DNA from: Glandiceps talaboti | Taxonomy: Eukaryota; Hemichordata; Enteropneusta; Spengelidae | DNA length: 64,000 nt | Direction of reading: 5' to 3' | Assembly: GCF_964340395.1 (NCBI RefSeq) | Contig: NC_135564.1 | Span: 10,687,391-10,751,390, forward strand | Shown: positions 52,964 to 64,000 of the stretch, in pieces | Layout of the letters: each line of letters starts with the position of its first letter | Position numbering within the stretch: the first letter of the stretch is position 1 | The notes under the pieces: model-generated | What the model was told of the DNA's origin: nothing | Seen by the model: the letters and a program-made list of their open reading frames with translations, nothing else | Databases searched by the model: none | Made by a program: the position numbers and the translations under genes

Positions 52964-53907
52964 GTCAAATAGCTTTCTCTAGTATGACATTCTATTCTCA
53001 TCATTGACAGGACTAGTTTAATGCTCTTTGAGTGTTGATATAAACGTGATGACATTATCACATTCTCATTTGACTTACATAATCTAGAGGCTATCCGTGG
53101 CTGTGAATCTGTGGAGAAGGTAGCTATGAATAGCCTCTAGACTAAGCCACCAACTCAACCACGCGAAGGGCTTTGAAAACAACGAAATGCTGAATGGCTC
53201 CTTCCAAATCAAACATAATTTTATCAAACATTGTATATTTGTATGCATACAACTATCAGCTACAACAGGTACAACATGTACACCCCTATTGTCTCAATGC
53301 AATCAATGGATTCCTATTATTTTTGAAAACAAAAAAAATACTTTGCTAAAACTTGCTACCATAACAGAGGTGAAAATCAATCATCAGATGTTACTTAACT
53401 ACTATTTGTTTAGTAGACCTACACAATACTAGTGTCCGATATCAGTATCAAGTTCACATTTGTGTTTGGCTCTCATTCTACAATGTTCACACTAGCTTGA
53501 AATTAATTCATGGATTCCATACTGTAATACTGTCTTTGTGCAGACATACAAAATTTAACAACACATACGATCCACCGAATACTGTGTTAAATCAAAGGGG
53601 AAAATAATGATAGTGATGAGGTGATAGCAGAAATAACTACACATCTTGATTAACTATATGCTAAGTAGGTGTTGAATTCTTGAAACAAGATGGTAAACCC
53701 TTAGAATTTAATCGTATTATTTCAAAAAGACCAGGAACAAGCTGCAGTACAACACAGTTTCAAGAGAATACCAGAACTTTCAGTTCCCCAGACACAATAC
53801 TTGCATGTGCAACTAGTGTGTGGTTGTAACCTGTATATGCAAATAGCCAAGGTCAAAGGTCAAAGGACAAAGTTCAAGTGAATGTCTTTAACTTTAAGCA
53901 GAGCTAG

Positions 53908-54238
53908 GGCATGTTTGATTTGCCCAATCATGATTGTGATTAATCTGACGTCATTTCTTGAAACAAGGTTGTAAACAAAACGTGCAATGACAATCATGAT
54001 TACTTCTTACATATAAACATTTAAAAAAGTTTCACACATTTCCTATAAATTAAATGACTTCACATTGTCAAAATGATTACAATGATAATAAATTACCAAT
54101 CTCACCAACACACAATTTATTTACAGAATGTTTTCCATCATTTCTAACCTGCCATCAGCCACGCAGCGCATGCACGATCTCCGAAATCATGAATGTGATC
54201 GATAAATCATGATTATGATTGTGCAAATCGAATGCGCC
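53908..54238. mobile_element. MITE-like element with ~35-bp inverted ends
   Basis: Left GGCATGTTTGATTTGCCCAA and right TTGTGCAAATCGAATGCGCC are inverted, and the match continues into TCATGATTGTGATTAATC. No coding capacity. Ends and target duplication are not fixed. Confidence 0.5.
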
Positions 54239-54799
54239 ACAGATGTATAAAGTTCAACTAATGCTCATGTACATTTGACCAGAGAAGATATACGACTGCA
54301 TACCATTATTACCTGGTTACACACAATGACTTTGATAATAATGTATAACTTAATGCTGCAGACACCTAGCACAATTGAAATGTTTCACTTACTAATTCTA
54401 GTGCCTGATATAACTACTATTCAGGGTTACTAAGTTCAGACAAGCAACAAATTATTTTGTAGTTCTGCCATGTCACACGTCAGTCACAGGGTCAAGGAAC
54501 AGCTAGCATATGAATTATGCTTTAGGAGTTTAAAGATTTGTTTTTATGGGGACTAGAAGTAATGGTTTTGTTATTTACTTTCTTTTCAGTGTGCTGCTGA
54601 TTATTCTGTCTGTTTATTACTAAACTCATATATGTATACATGTAGGGGGGGGGGTCACATTGGGCAAGTTGTATCAACTCTGAAGTGAGGGTTTACACGG
54701 GACTAGTTATGATGACACTGAGGCGACTACATGTATAATCTTACCCTGACATAATAAAACAAATGTAAGCAATTTAAGCCAACGGGGTGGGGGTGGGGA

Positions 54800-54846
<47 letters not shown>

Positions 54847-54862
54847 GGGGGGGGGGGGGGTT
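54800..54862. repeat. (TG)n with a G17 run
   Basis: About 43 bases of TG followed by ATG and a G run. Confidence 0.95.
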
Positions 54863-54944
54863 AACTGAGTTAGGCCAGGTGCTAACAGAAAATTTCATTG
54901 CATTAATACCATTACGTCAGTTGGGTTTAGTTTGATTGGTAAGG

Positions 54945-55140
54945 GTTCAAAGTTTATAGAGTTAAAGTTCCATGTTACTGCTAAATGATTGGAACAAATG
55001 GAGGGTGTGCTAATATTGGACGATTTTGGTATGTGATTTATGCGACACTGGGTCATTACAAAATACAATGTGAATGGGGGTCCAAAATCCAGTTTATCTG
55101 AACTGTAAGATATTGCCGCTGTGTCGCCATGTCACCTTGA
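54945..55140. repeat. Dispersed repeat family E, copy 2
   Basis: Shares TTACTGC.AAATGATTGGAACAAATGGAGG and GACACTGGGTCATTACAAAATACAATG with 20415–20690. Confidence 0.55.
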
Positions 55141-55149
55141 GTCGGAACA

Positions 55150-56010
55150 AACATTTGTAGTATACTAATCTCAGATGTAGGTACTTTGAAACTATAGTTT
55201 ATGGTTGTAACCATACACCCTCCAACTACTATGTTATGACCACACACTACTAGATATTCAAATAACCAATGTCTTGATTTATGCAAATACCACAGTCCAG
55301 TGAGTATGCCAGCTCTAAGTCATACTACTGATGCATGCAATTTCTAGAGAAGCACAAATATTTGGTGTTCCACTATCTCTTACTATGTGGTGACTCACAA
55401 GAAATCCCAGTTTTTCTCATTTTGACTCACAAAAACAAAAATTTGGTTATCATTTAGAGGGCACACTGTCACAGTTCCTGTAACAGGATTAAGGCTTGAC
55501 TAAGTCTCTGTCCAGTCTTCCAAATCCCCTTATCTAAATTAAAACATCTATAATCTGATGATTGTAGCCATGGTATCATATCAATGACCTTGTATCTAAC
55601 TTTTGAGTCTTATCAACACCAGATAACACATTTGAGGTAAGCTGTCTAGGTGAGACATCAACCCCCCCCCCCCCCATCCCACAAAATCATAGTGTACAGT
55701 ATTCTGCTAAAAATTGTTTCACAATCTACCATGTTACAAACACAGCCTTGGTGTATGTCATTTCACTTTGTTTTGTGAGTCAAAAAACATATTATACCCT
55801 TTATCTGTCATAATGTTGACACATTGTTTGACATGTACAGGATTAGCAGTCCTCTACAGAGCTAATATTAAAGTTTGTGTAGCGGGTTATAACCAACTCC
55901 TTGTCTGATCGATCAAAATGTCAATATAAAGACCAGTTCCTCATCCATATGGCTACTTTAAGTATAACAAAATCAGTATTTCTACATGTTTGACATTGAA
56001 CTACAGCCCA
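55150..56010. other. Non-coding, no recognised feature
   Basis: Only short frames and a C14 run at 55660. I see nothing to annotate as a gene. Confidence 0.5.
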
Positions 56011-56335
56011 TTTCATGTTAGTGTTCACTGACCCTGTTTGATACAACCACACAGAAACCAATAAGAAACTGTGCATGCTACACTCTAAGATAGCAAGATT
56101 GAATTGATACTTTCTTGCCATATTTGTCTACACGAAATGAACCTGCCACCGTGAAGACAACAAAATATTAGCCTGCAATGTCTGCATCTAGTTGCAATAT
56201 GTTTAAATGGTTTATTTCATTTAGACAAAATGCAGCAAAGACATTGCAATTTGCTATCTTAAAGTGTAAAATGTAAAGTTTTTTATTTGGTTTCTGTTTG
56301 ATTGTACCAAACAGAGCCATTAAACACTAACCTGC
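56011..56335. mobile_element. MITE-like palindromic repeat, family C, copy 2
   Basis: Begins TTCATGTTAGTGTTCACTGA and ends with the inverted ...CATTAAACACTAACCTGCAA. Internally AAGATAGCAAG and TTGCTATCTTA face each other, as do two ATTTAGACAAA-type blocks. Confidence 0.6.
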
Positions 56336-56974
56336 AATGGTCTGTACTGTATACATGTATGTATATGTATGCCAGATGCTCTGTTGTTTCTAACAGAATA
56401 GCCTAGAGTGTGGTATATTTTTAGCATACAAAATTTTACAAGATGGTACCTACTTACACAATATCCTTGGACTTGGTTCTGAAACTCACCGCACTTATGA
56501 CTAGTACAGATAAGATAGCCCTTAGTCTGAATATACACACACTCTGGGAATGTACAGCTGGGTAAACTCAAGTTTAGAAATACTATCTTTTAACTTGTAG
56601 CCATATATGTTTTAAAAAGCGGTGTTTACATTGTATATTTTAACATGGAAAGCATGAAACTTAAGAGCATTTCATTTGCACATGCAATATGGAAAGAATG
56701 TGACAAAATGTATACTGGATACAGGCTGGTGTTTGTTGGTTACATTCTGATATCATTCCCTAATTATATTTTTATATGGAGTAAGTGAATCAGCTAGTTT
56801 AGGTAAGTAAACTACATAGCTATAGACACATTATGTATTTACTCAAGATTGTTCTATAAATGATATTTACTATGGCTGTAATGTAAACAGGTACACACCC
56901 TTAGGAAAGGCTACCATTCTGAGATACTCTGAAACAAAGTACATAAATCAAAAGAACCGTAATTTTGGCTCCAG

Positions 56975-57290
56975 TCCAAGTTTTGCTCCAGAAGTTGTTA
57001 TAATTTTACTCTGGAAATTGTGACTTTTTACTTTAGAATTTGTCAAGAGTTTTAATCTGGACTTGTTAGACTTTTTACTCTGCAAGTTGTTAGAATTTTA
57101 TTCTGGAACTTGTCAGACTTTTTACTTTAGAATTTGTCAAGAGTTTTAATCTGGAACTTGTTAGACTTTTTACTCTGCAAGTTGTTAGAATTTTATTCTG
57201 GAACTTGTCAGACTTTTTACTTTAGAATTTGTCAAGAGTTTTAATCTGGAACTTGTCAGACTTTTACTTGGGTAAGTTATTAGAGTTTAA
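56975..57290. repeat. ~120-bp tandem repeat
   Basis: Two and a half copies of a unit built from TTGTTAGACTTTTTACTCTG, TTATTCTGGAACTTGTCAG and TTTGTCAAGAGTTTTAATCT. Confidence 0.85.
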
Positions 57291-57989
57291 CTCTGGAAAC
57301 TGTCATGAGGTTATGATGGAATGTGTATGGAGCTTGTCAGCATGTTACTAAAGATCATGCTGGAGTTTCATGGAACTTTGAGAAATTTATCTATGGAACG
57401 TGTCAGAATGTTACTACATGTATAGTATAGACCTTGTCAGAGCTTACTATGCTAGGAACTGGTCAGCATTTTGTGGTGCAGCTGGTCTGTATTTTAGTCT
57501 CCATCATGTTAGATATTAATTGTAAATGTAATACAAACCAGGTAACTAGAGGATATCAATATTAAGGCTATCCCATTTGACACAAATGTCATGTAAATCC
57601 AAACATAGATCTGTGAATTTGGTTTTTCACTAGGTTACAGGTCAATGGAAAGGTCAATTATTTCTCATTCTGATATCTATGTTACTGAAAATAGTGGTCT
57701 TGTCTGCCATGTACCTGGCAGTTTTATTATGGTGATTAAAAGATGGTTGGGTGTAACCATGGTTACCATTTACCAAGTTTTAATTTTGATGAGGATGGAG
57801 ATAACCAGCTGTTCTAAACTGGAAAATACTAGGTATTATTACATATTAGTGGTATCTGCACTGCAGTGCAATACCGAAAACATTATTGCATACCTGCATG
57901 CAAATTATTCCTTGCACATTAAATCACATGATTGGTACAGTATGATTTTTATGAGAATTTGTTGTTTTAGATAAACATATATAATAATA

Positions 57990-58150
57990 ACAGAACCTCA
58001 AACCTTGTTGAGTGCCAGTGTGGGTACTCAGGTGCTTGAAGAGTTTACTACTGTACTTTTACTCGCTTCTCTCGCGAAAGTACAGGTGCAGAAAACACGG
58101 CAAGCATCTGTGTAAATACCCCGAGTACGCCACACATCATGGGTTCTGTC
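57990..58150. mobile_element. MITE-like element family B, copy 2
   Basis: Ends ACAGAACCTCA and TGGGTTCTGT are inverted. The inner GAGTGCCAGTGTGGGTACTC and GAGTACGCCACACATCATG arms match copy 1 at 32137. Confidence 0.65.
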
Positions 58151-59099
58151 ATACTGTATTGATTACAAATCTATACACTCTGTAGGGAACCAAAAATTGT
58201 TCTCACAGAGTGTAAAGTTCAAACATAATTTATGTGCAAATACAAACATTTTATTGGAAAGTAATATATCACAAAGATATCAAGTACCTCAGCCAGACAT
58301 TTACTGATTGATTAATTATCAAAAAAGGAAAATATTGGCAGTTTAGGTCTCCAAAAAAACTGTCTGGTTCCAGTTACCCAACCCCACCCCACCTAGTTTT
58401 TGACCGACTCTAAACTTTGTTTTACATATTTCGAGAAAAAAATAATAAAATCGTGAAAACTGTGAAGACTTGCAAGAAATAGTGGATGTGGAAACTGACA
58501 TCAACTTAAAAAGACAATATAAAGCTGTTCTTCCATTCTTTAATGGCTGTACATCTGATGAGAAGAAACCAATAACACAGAGACCATATGCAAAACAACG
58601 GAAAACATAACTACCTGAACTAGACACTTACATATGAAAAAAAATAAATATATAAAAAAAATAAAATAAAAAATCTACCTACCCCAACTATTCTAAGATT
58701 GAGCGTAATCAGAACCACACAACATTTTTTTTGTTAGGTGTTATATTAAAGACTAAAGTCCAGTCTCAGAAAATAAACAAAACTAAATGTCTATCTTTTT
58801 AATGATGGAATATTTCACAATTTCAATTCTTTTCTGAATATACATATATATTAGAAAAAATATCTAAATTACTCAAAACCTATCCCCTTACCATGTGTAA
58901 TTTAGATGAGAACATGTCTAGGGTGAAAAACATGCTGATAAGAGAGTCCATAATATTAATAATTAGTAAAATCACCAACATTTTGAATTATTTTAATGAA
59001 TAATATTAATTTACTTTTATACTGGTTAACTCAAAAAATTTCTATCTATGGCAATTATAGTGCTGTTTGTCAAAACTGGCACAAAGGCCCAACATAACT

Positions 59100-59410
59100 T
59101 CCTCAACTACTGGGGTGCATACAATCCATTGAACTGTTGCAGGCTCTGAAACCACATACAAAATACAATATCACATAGCGATATCTGTCCTAAAGTCCCC
59201 AAATATTGGTGCAAAAGCCCTACATATTAAACACCCTCAACTCCCTGGGATGCATACAATCCATTGCAGGCTCTGAAACCACATAGGATTTCATTCACAT
59301 AGCAATATCTGTCCTAAGGTCCTAAAAATTGGTGCAAAAGCCCTATATAACACACTCCCAACTCCTTGGGATGCATACAATCTATTGCTGCCTCTTTAGA
59401 GCACATAGGA
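59100..59410. repeat. Three tandem ~115-bp units
   Basis: Each carries ACTCC.TGGGATGCATACAAT, CCATTG...GCAGGCTCTGAAACCACATA and ATATCTGTCCTAA.GTCC. Confidence 0.75.
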
Positions 59411-59924
59411 TATCACATAGCAACCTATATCCTAGCAGGTCCTCACTCTTAATTAAACAGCTGGGTTGATTGGAGTAATCGTAGTTCAAATCTTGCCAAA
59501 GGACTTATTGGTAAGCTATTCAGAAAACAAGTGGCTCCACTACAAGCTTAAACCAACAACTTGCAACTTCAAAACTGGGCATTAAACCATTCGACCACCA
59601 CAACTTATAGATTTCTTCCTTTTAATTCACAAAGTTGTTATCAGGCAGTACTCTGTGGTGACTGGCACTTGTGTGAATGGACACAGCAGTAAGGGCACAT
59701 CAATAAATCAAAAAATAATGACCCATATACATTTGTAAATGTACAACTACATGAAGTCACTACATAATCTGTTTCATTCAACTAAGCTTTGTTTTATGAC
59801 AGGTCCATTGATAACAAAATACAAGAGTAGCTGGGGACCTTTGCTTGGTTGATTTTGACTCTGTCCTCACAATCAAATCAACCATGCTAAGGTCAAGAGC
59901 TAGTACAATCGTGTACATGTACGA

Positions 59925-60515
59925 CAACAACATGATGCAGTCTGTTTCCTACTACAATAAATAGTACGACAACAACATGGTGCAGTCTGTTTCCTACTAC
60001 AATAAATAGTATGACAACAACATGGTGCAGTCTGTTTCCTATTACAATAAATAGTACAACAGCAACATGGTGCAGTCTGTTTCCTACTACAACAAATAAT
60101 ACAACAGCAACATGGTGCAGTCTGTTTCCTACTACAATAAATAGTACAACAGCAACATGGTGCAGTCTGTTTCCTACTACAATAAATAGTACAACAGCAA
60201 CATGGTGCAGTCTGTTTCCTACTACAATAAATAGTACGATAGCAACAAGGTGAAGTCTGTTTCCTATTACAATAAATAGTACAACAGCAACATGATGCAG
60301 TCTGTTTCCTACTACAATATATAGTACAACAGCAACATGGTGCAGTCTGTTTCCTACTACAACAAATAATACAACAGCAACATGGTGCAGTGTTTCCTAC
60401 TACAACAAATAATACAACAGCAACATGGTGCAGTCTGTTTCCTACTACAATAAATAGTACAACAGCAACATGATGCAGTCTGTTTCCTACTATAATAAAT
60501 AGTACAACAGCAACA
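59925..60515. repeat. 45-bp minisatellite
   Basis: About thirteen copies of CAGTCTGTTTCCTACTACAA, TAAATAGTACAACAGCAACA and TGGTG. The unit is a multiple of three, so both strands stay open. The Cys-rich minus frame has no other gene-like property. Confidence 0.95.
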
Positions 60516-60877
60516 TGACACACTGTAAATCAGTTTCTGGATGAAATCATACAACTATTACTCATCCACTTGTTGTAACACAGTCTTCATACAGATACAT
60601 GTATTTCTATCTATCTGCTACCTACTTATAAAGGAGCGGATGTGAAACCCTCTCCACCTAATAATATGTATCACCATGGCAACATAGTGTAGCACTAGTC
60701 TAACGATGTTTCCGTTCAACCTTCAAGCATCCATTTTAGTATTAAGTAATACTAAGATATCACACTTTGTTTTGACAGAGTGTTTTCTAAAATGGTGATA
60801 TTTTTTATCACATAATATCAGGACAAATATCAGATATTCTAAATTCAGAAATAAAATGATGACACCTGTTTTGGTAA

Positions 60878-61390
60878 CGATTTAGATTTTCATTGCATAC
60901 TCTGCGTATCGAGACCAGAAGAAGGGATGGAATTAATTTACAGGGTAGACTTTGTGAATTTTGTTTAATCAACGACCATAATTTTATTGAAATCGAGTAT
61001 CATTTTCTGTTTATTGGTGATTTGTTTACTCCTCTAAGACAGCAATTCCTTCCATGTAATATTTGGACTCGTCCGTCACTAGATAATTTTTATCATTTAA
61101 TGGCAAGTAAAAATCCTCATCACCTAAGACAGCTTGCAATGTATATTTATAATGTATTTAGATTTAGAGAAAACTTTTCTGCTTTAAGACTATTTTCACT
61201 TCTTACGCTGGAAATTACGCCGTGCAGACATAACCTTTATTTTACTGCCTATTTTATTGAGTATGTTACTGTGTTCACTTGTTTCCAGTTTATCATTTCT
61301 TGAGTGGATTTGTTCAAGATTAAATCTGTTTTGTGGCAAGCATTTAAATTTTCCTCAAAGGGACTCAATAAAGTATTATCTTATCTAAAA
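60878..61390 (+). mobile_element. 3' end of a non-LTR retrotransposon (CR1/L2-like), C-terminus of reverse transcriptase ORF
   Basis: A plus-strand frame without its own ATG runs from after a stop at 60875 to TGA at 61301–61303. It includes HTLRIETRRRDGI...GRLCEFC and EYHFLFIGDLFTPLRQQF, which fit the R.C..C......E.HFL..C..Y..LR motif found at the end of such ORFs (the second Cys pair is degraded here). The tail ACTCAATAAAGTATTATCTT follows at about 61364–61384 and is typical of L2-like 3' ends. The 5' part is missing, as in most truncated copies. Confidence 0.7.
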
Positions 61391-61399
61391 ACATATATA

Positions 61400-62334
61400 T
61401 ATAAAAAAAGCAAATTGACTCAAGAAATGATAAACGCCAAACAAGCAAACACAGTAACATACACAATAAAATATGCAATAAAAATAAAGGCCGAGCAGCG
61501 CGGCATAACTTCCAGTGTAAGAAGTGAAAATATTGTTAAGCAAAAATGTCCAGGTTCACAGTATACTACGTACATCAACTTTATGCAATATTATAACTAA
61601 ATATCATATTATGGAAACCTTAACACAGACAGAATTCAGATTCATTGCTTACAATTTGCAACGTATTAACCCTTTCATGACTGGAGACGAGTTTTAAATA
61701 ATTTTGGGACCCAATTTATATGAACATTTTCATAATTACAATAATATTACTTTATTAGGAAATAACATTTCTTTAATTCCAGTCTAAAATGAAGCTGATA
61801 TATGCCAAAAACTTACATAAAAACAAGAATTTTGTCCACATAATTTTGGCGGCAAAGTTTTCAGTACTGAATGGGTTAAATCTGAAATGATATTACTAAG
61901 AAGCCTATGCTGTAGTATAAAAAGAAATGACGTTACTATGTCTATATATTCATAACCAAAAACGACATTTTTCAATAAGCTTTATCAACCATAACACAAA
62001 ATTATTTTTCTAACCTATATTTCGTAAATGCTCAGTAACAACAATTGATTTGCTACGATGGGAAAATATAGAACTAGAAAATTCCCGTCACAGCAAGCAT
62101 TCTTAATACACTTATTTATTGTACATGTTATTGGGACTAAGGTTTGTACACCCAGGGGACATACCAAGCCGTATACAAACTTATAGTACTTATTGCAGAG
62201 TTTACTACATGTACCGGTACACAGATTCAGTGTATGTGATATCTTGATATCAGAAAACAATATACATTATAACACAGGCTTTAGTTGTAAAAGTTCAAAC
62301 AGAAAATATTGGATTTGTTTTCTCTAAGATATAA
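61400..62334. other. Non-coding, no recognised feature
   Basis: AT-rich sequence with no supported frame, RNA gene or repeat. Confidence 0.5.
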
Positions 62335-62545
62335 TTCTATATAATTGGTTCTGTGGTGCTCAGAATTCAAAATTGTCATTACTTTTCTTTTAACTTGTAT
62401 ATGTATAATATCATCTGATATTTTTCTTCATTCTATCCTGAATATGCTTGTGACATAACAGGTTTTGTCACTAGTCATCGTACAAAGTTCATTACGAAAC
62501 TTCTATTTTCTTCAGCTGAACATAAATAAAAATATTGAAGAATAA
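62335..62545. mobile_element. Family A repeat, copy 5 (diverged)
   Basis: Shares GTGCTCAGAATTCAAAATTGTCATTACTTT, TTTTTCTTCATTC and CAGGTTTTGTCACTAGTCA, and ends ATTGAAGAATAATA like the other copies. Confidence 0.5.
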
Positions 62546-62669
62546 TATACATATGATATAGATTTTGTAAACAAGGGGCATAAGCTGTGTTTTTGGGTGC
62601 AATTTTTCCTGAATTAAAAAATAAAAGGTAATTGCAGAAGTCTTCATACTGTCAAAGCACATTTAACCA

Positions 62670-62932
62670 CCGCTAGACTGTCGACAGTCGCTTGTGCCTT
62701 TTTTGCTAAATTTTATCAAAAACTAAAGTCGTTGCCTCGCTCCGATCCAGAGCAATATTATAACTGTGTACTGAATAGCAACAGCAAGTGCCTATGGCAC
62801 TCGCAGTTCCTATCAGTACATTGTTAGTATTCAGTGCTATGGAGTGAGGCGATGACTTTGTTTTTATATAGATGAAATGTAGCGAAAAAGGCACGAATGA
62901 CTGTCGGCAGTCTAACCTCGTATTAAGATATA
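62670..62932. mobile_element. Foldback element with ~120-bp arms
   Basis: The left arm from CGCTAGACTGTCGACAGTCG through GTCGTTGCCTCGCTCC is matched by the inverted right arm GGAGTGAGGCGATGAC...GACTGTCGGCAGTCTAACC. The arms nearly meet, so the whole unit could fold into one hairpin. Confidence 0.7.
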
Positions 62933-63057
62933 ACTTATAAATGATCTGATGATGTAATTGTTTAATATGTGTATTAAAAACAGTTGATAGAAGGTTGCAT
63001 AAGGCCATTTTATAGAGATCTCTATAATAGAGGGTGCTAGTATACAATCAATAATTC

Positions 63058-63371
63058 CAGGGCTTGAAATTAACAGTAGTCCTGTGTCCACAGACTAACA
63101 ATTCTTGTCATGGGGCTACCATAATTTGTAGCTGGTAGGCCACTCAGGCTACCACTAATTGTGTGATGATATAAAGGATGGAAGATTTATGGACATGAAA
63201 GTATTTTCATAACACACATGCACAATGTATTTCCAATAGAGGAACTCTGTTTTCAGTTTAGGAATATAGGACTACTGGTCACCATCCTTGGGCTACCACT
63301 TTCTGAAATTGGTAGCCCACTAGGACTAACCCCCCCCCCCTCCCCCCCCCCCAAGTTAATTTCAAGCCCTG
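63058..63371. mobile_element. 314-bp MITE with inverted ends and a 5-bp target duplication
   Basis: CAGGGCTTGAAATTAAC at the left and GTTAATTTCAAGCCCTG at the right are exact inverted repeats of 17 bases. AATTC flanks it on both sides (63053–63057 and 63372–63376). Internal GGCTACCA/TGGTAGCC blocks form further inverted pairs. No coding capacity. Confidence 0.8.
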
Positions 63372-63379
63372 AATTCTAA

Positions 63380-64000
63380 CAATGCCAGAACACATAATAT
63401 CATAGAAGGCATACATTAACATTATACTAGAATAGTTAAATCAAGGTTTTATGTAAGTATTTTCACTTGAATAAAAAATTTATAAACTGAGGCTTGTTCC
63501 ACTTCACATGTACCCCAGTAAGTCATGAGATAAAGGTAGGGGACAATATATAATGTATCCGCCATCTTGCAATACACCAAGATACTATGGGACAAAGTTT
63601 ACAAACACACCCTCGATAAGTATGTACATGTATTATAAATCACAAAGTCTAAAGAGAAAATACTTCACTAGAATTCAACATTTCACACTTGAAATTTTTT
63701 TTCGTATTTATTTATTTTACAACTGCGAGTTTAAACATGAATTACCTGATAGTTTTTGTAAAGGATATCTTTAATTTGGGCTAAAAAGTTGTACAATATT
63801 GATAAATTCTTTCAATGCAAAATTCACAACAACTGAAACAAAATTGGGAAGTCATAAATGATAAAAATGGCAACTCACAAATAGGAGTGCCAGGTTGTCT
63901 CTATTTTAGTGTTTTGCCCCAAGACATACCTTTCCCTCATTTGACAGTATTTATTAATGTATGCTGAATATTTCATTATCACCACAGGGGTAATAAACTG
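63380..64000. other. Non-coding, no recognised feature
   Basis: No supported gene or repeat up to the window edge. Confidence 0.5.

Noticed and set aside
58343-58627. Minus-strand frame of 94 codons
   Set aside because: Low-complexity surroundings, no motif and no splice structure. Probably a repeat fragment.
59900-60523. Cys-rich open frame of about 207 codons on the minus strand
   Set aside because: It arises from a 45-bp unit, a multiple of three, so several frames stay open. No splice sites or homology.
62706-63047. Minus-strand frame of 113 codons
   Set aside because: It lies mostly within the foldback element at 62670–62932.

Overview
The window is animal nuclear DNA. Genes are split into many short exons with GT–AG introns of about 0.3–4.5 kb. 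Long (TG)n, (TATG)n, (TA)n and (GA)n tracts are everywhere, and there are many minisatellites and short palindromic transposon-like repeats. The protein content (an animal class I myosin and a TIR/pseudokinase gene) points to an invertebrate metazoan. Several minisatellites carry tandem copies of exon–intron junctions, a pattern I recall being reported in amphioxus introns. My best guess is therefore an amphioxus (Branchiostoma), but this is inference and not proven by the sequence.

Layout. Positions 1 to about 8,600, minus strand: a split gene whose 3' end lies beyond the left edge. I reconstructed seven coding exons that join in phase, giving at least 869 residues: a short N-terminus, a Ser-rich linker, a TIR domain with the RDxxPG box, a long all-helical region, and a kinase-fold domain whose DFG motif reads NFW (a predicted pseudokinase). 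The last exon runs off the window. I do not know a named family with this architecture.

About 8,600 to 16,487: intergenic DNA and probably the long 3' UTR of the next gene, with a 21-bp minisatellite and several dispersed repeats.

16,488 to 42,489, minus strand: a complete 26-exon coding region for an unconventional myosin I. All 26 exons join in frame to give 1,083 residues: motor domain with P-loop, switch I and switch II, four IQ motifs, and a class I tail homology (TH1) domain. It is closest to vertebrate myosin-Ib. Both genes lie head-to-tail on the minus strand.

42,490 to 64,000: no protein gene that I can support. It should hold the 5' non-coding exon(s) and promoter of the myosin, which I could not place. 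Otherwise it is repeats: minisatellites, microsatellites, a ~750-bp inverted-repeat structure, several MITE-like elements (one with clear terminal inverted repeats and a 5-bp target duplication), and the 3' end of a non-LTR retrotransposon.

The two most unusual signals are the TIR–helical–pseudokinase gene and the minisatellites that repeat splice junctions at four places in the myosin gene (exons 1, 4, 12 and 14).
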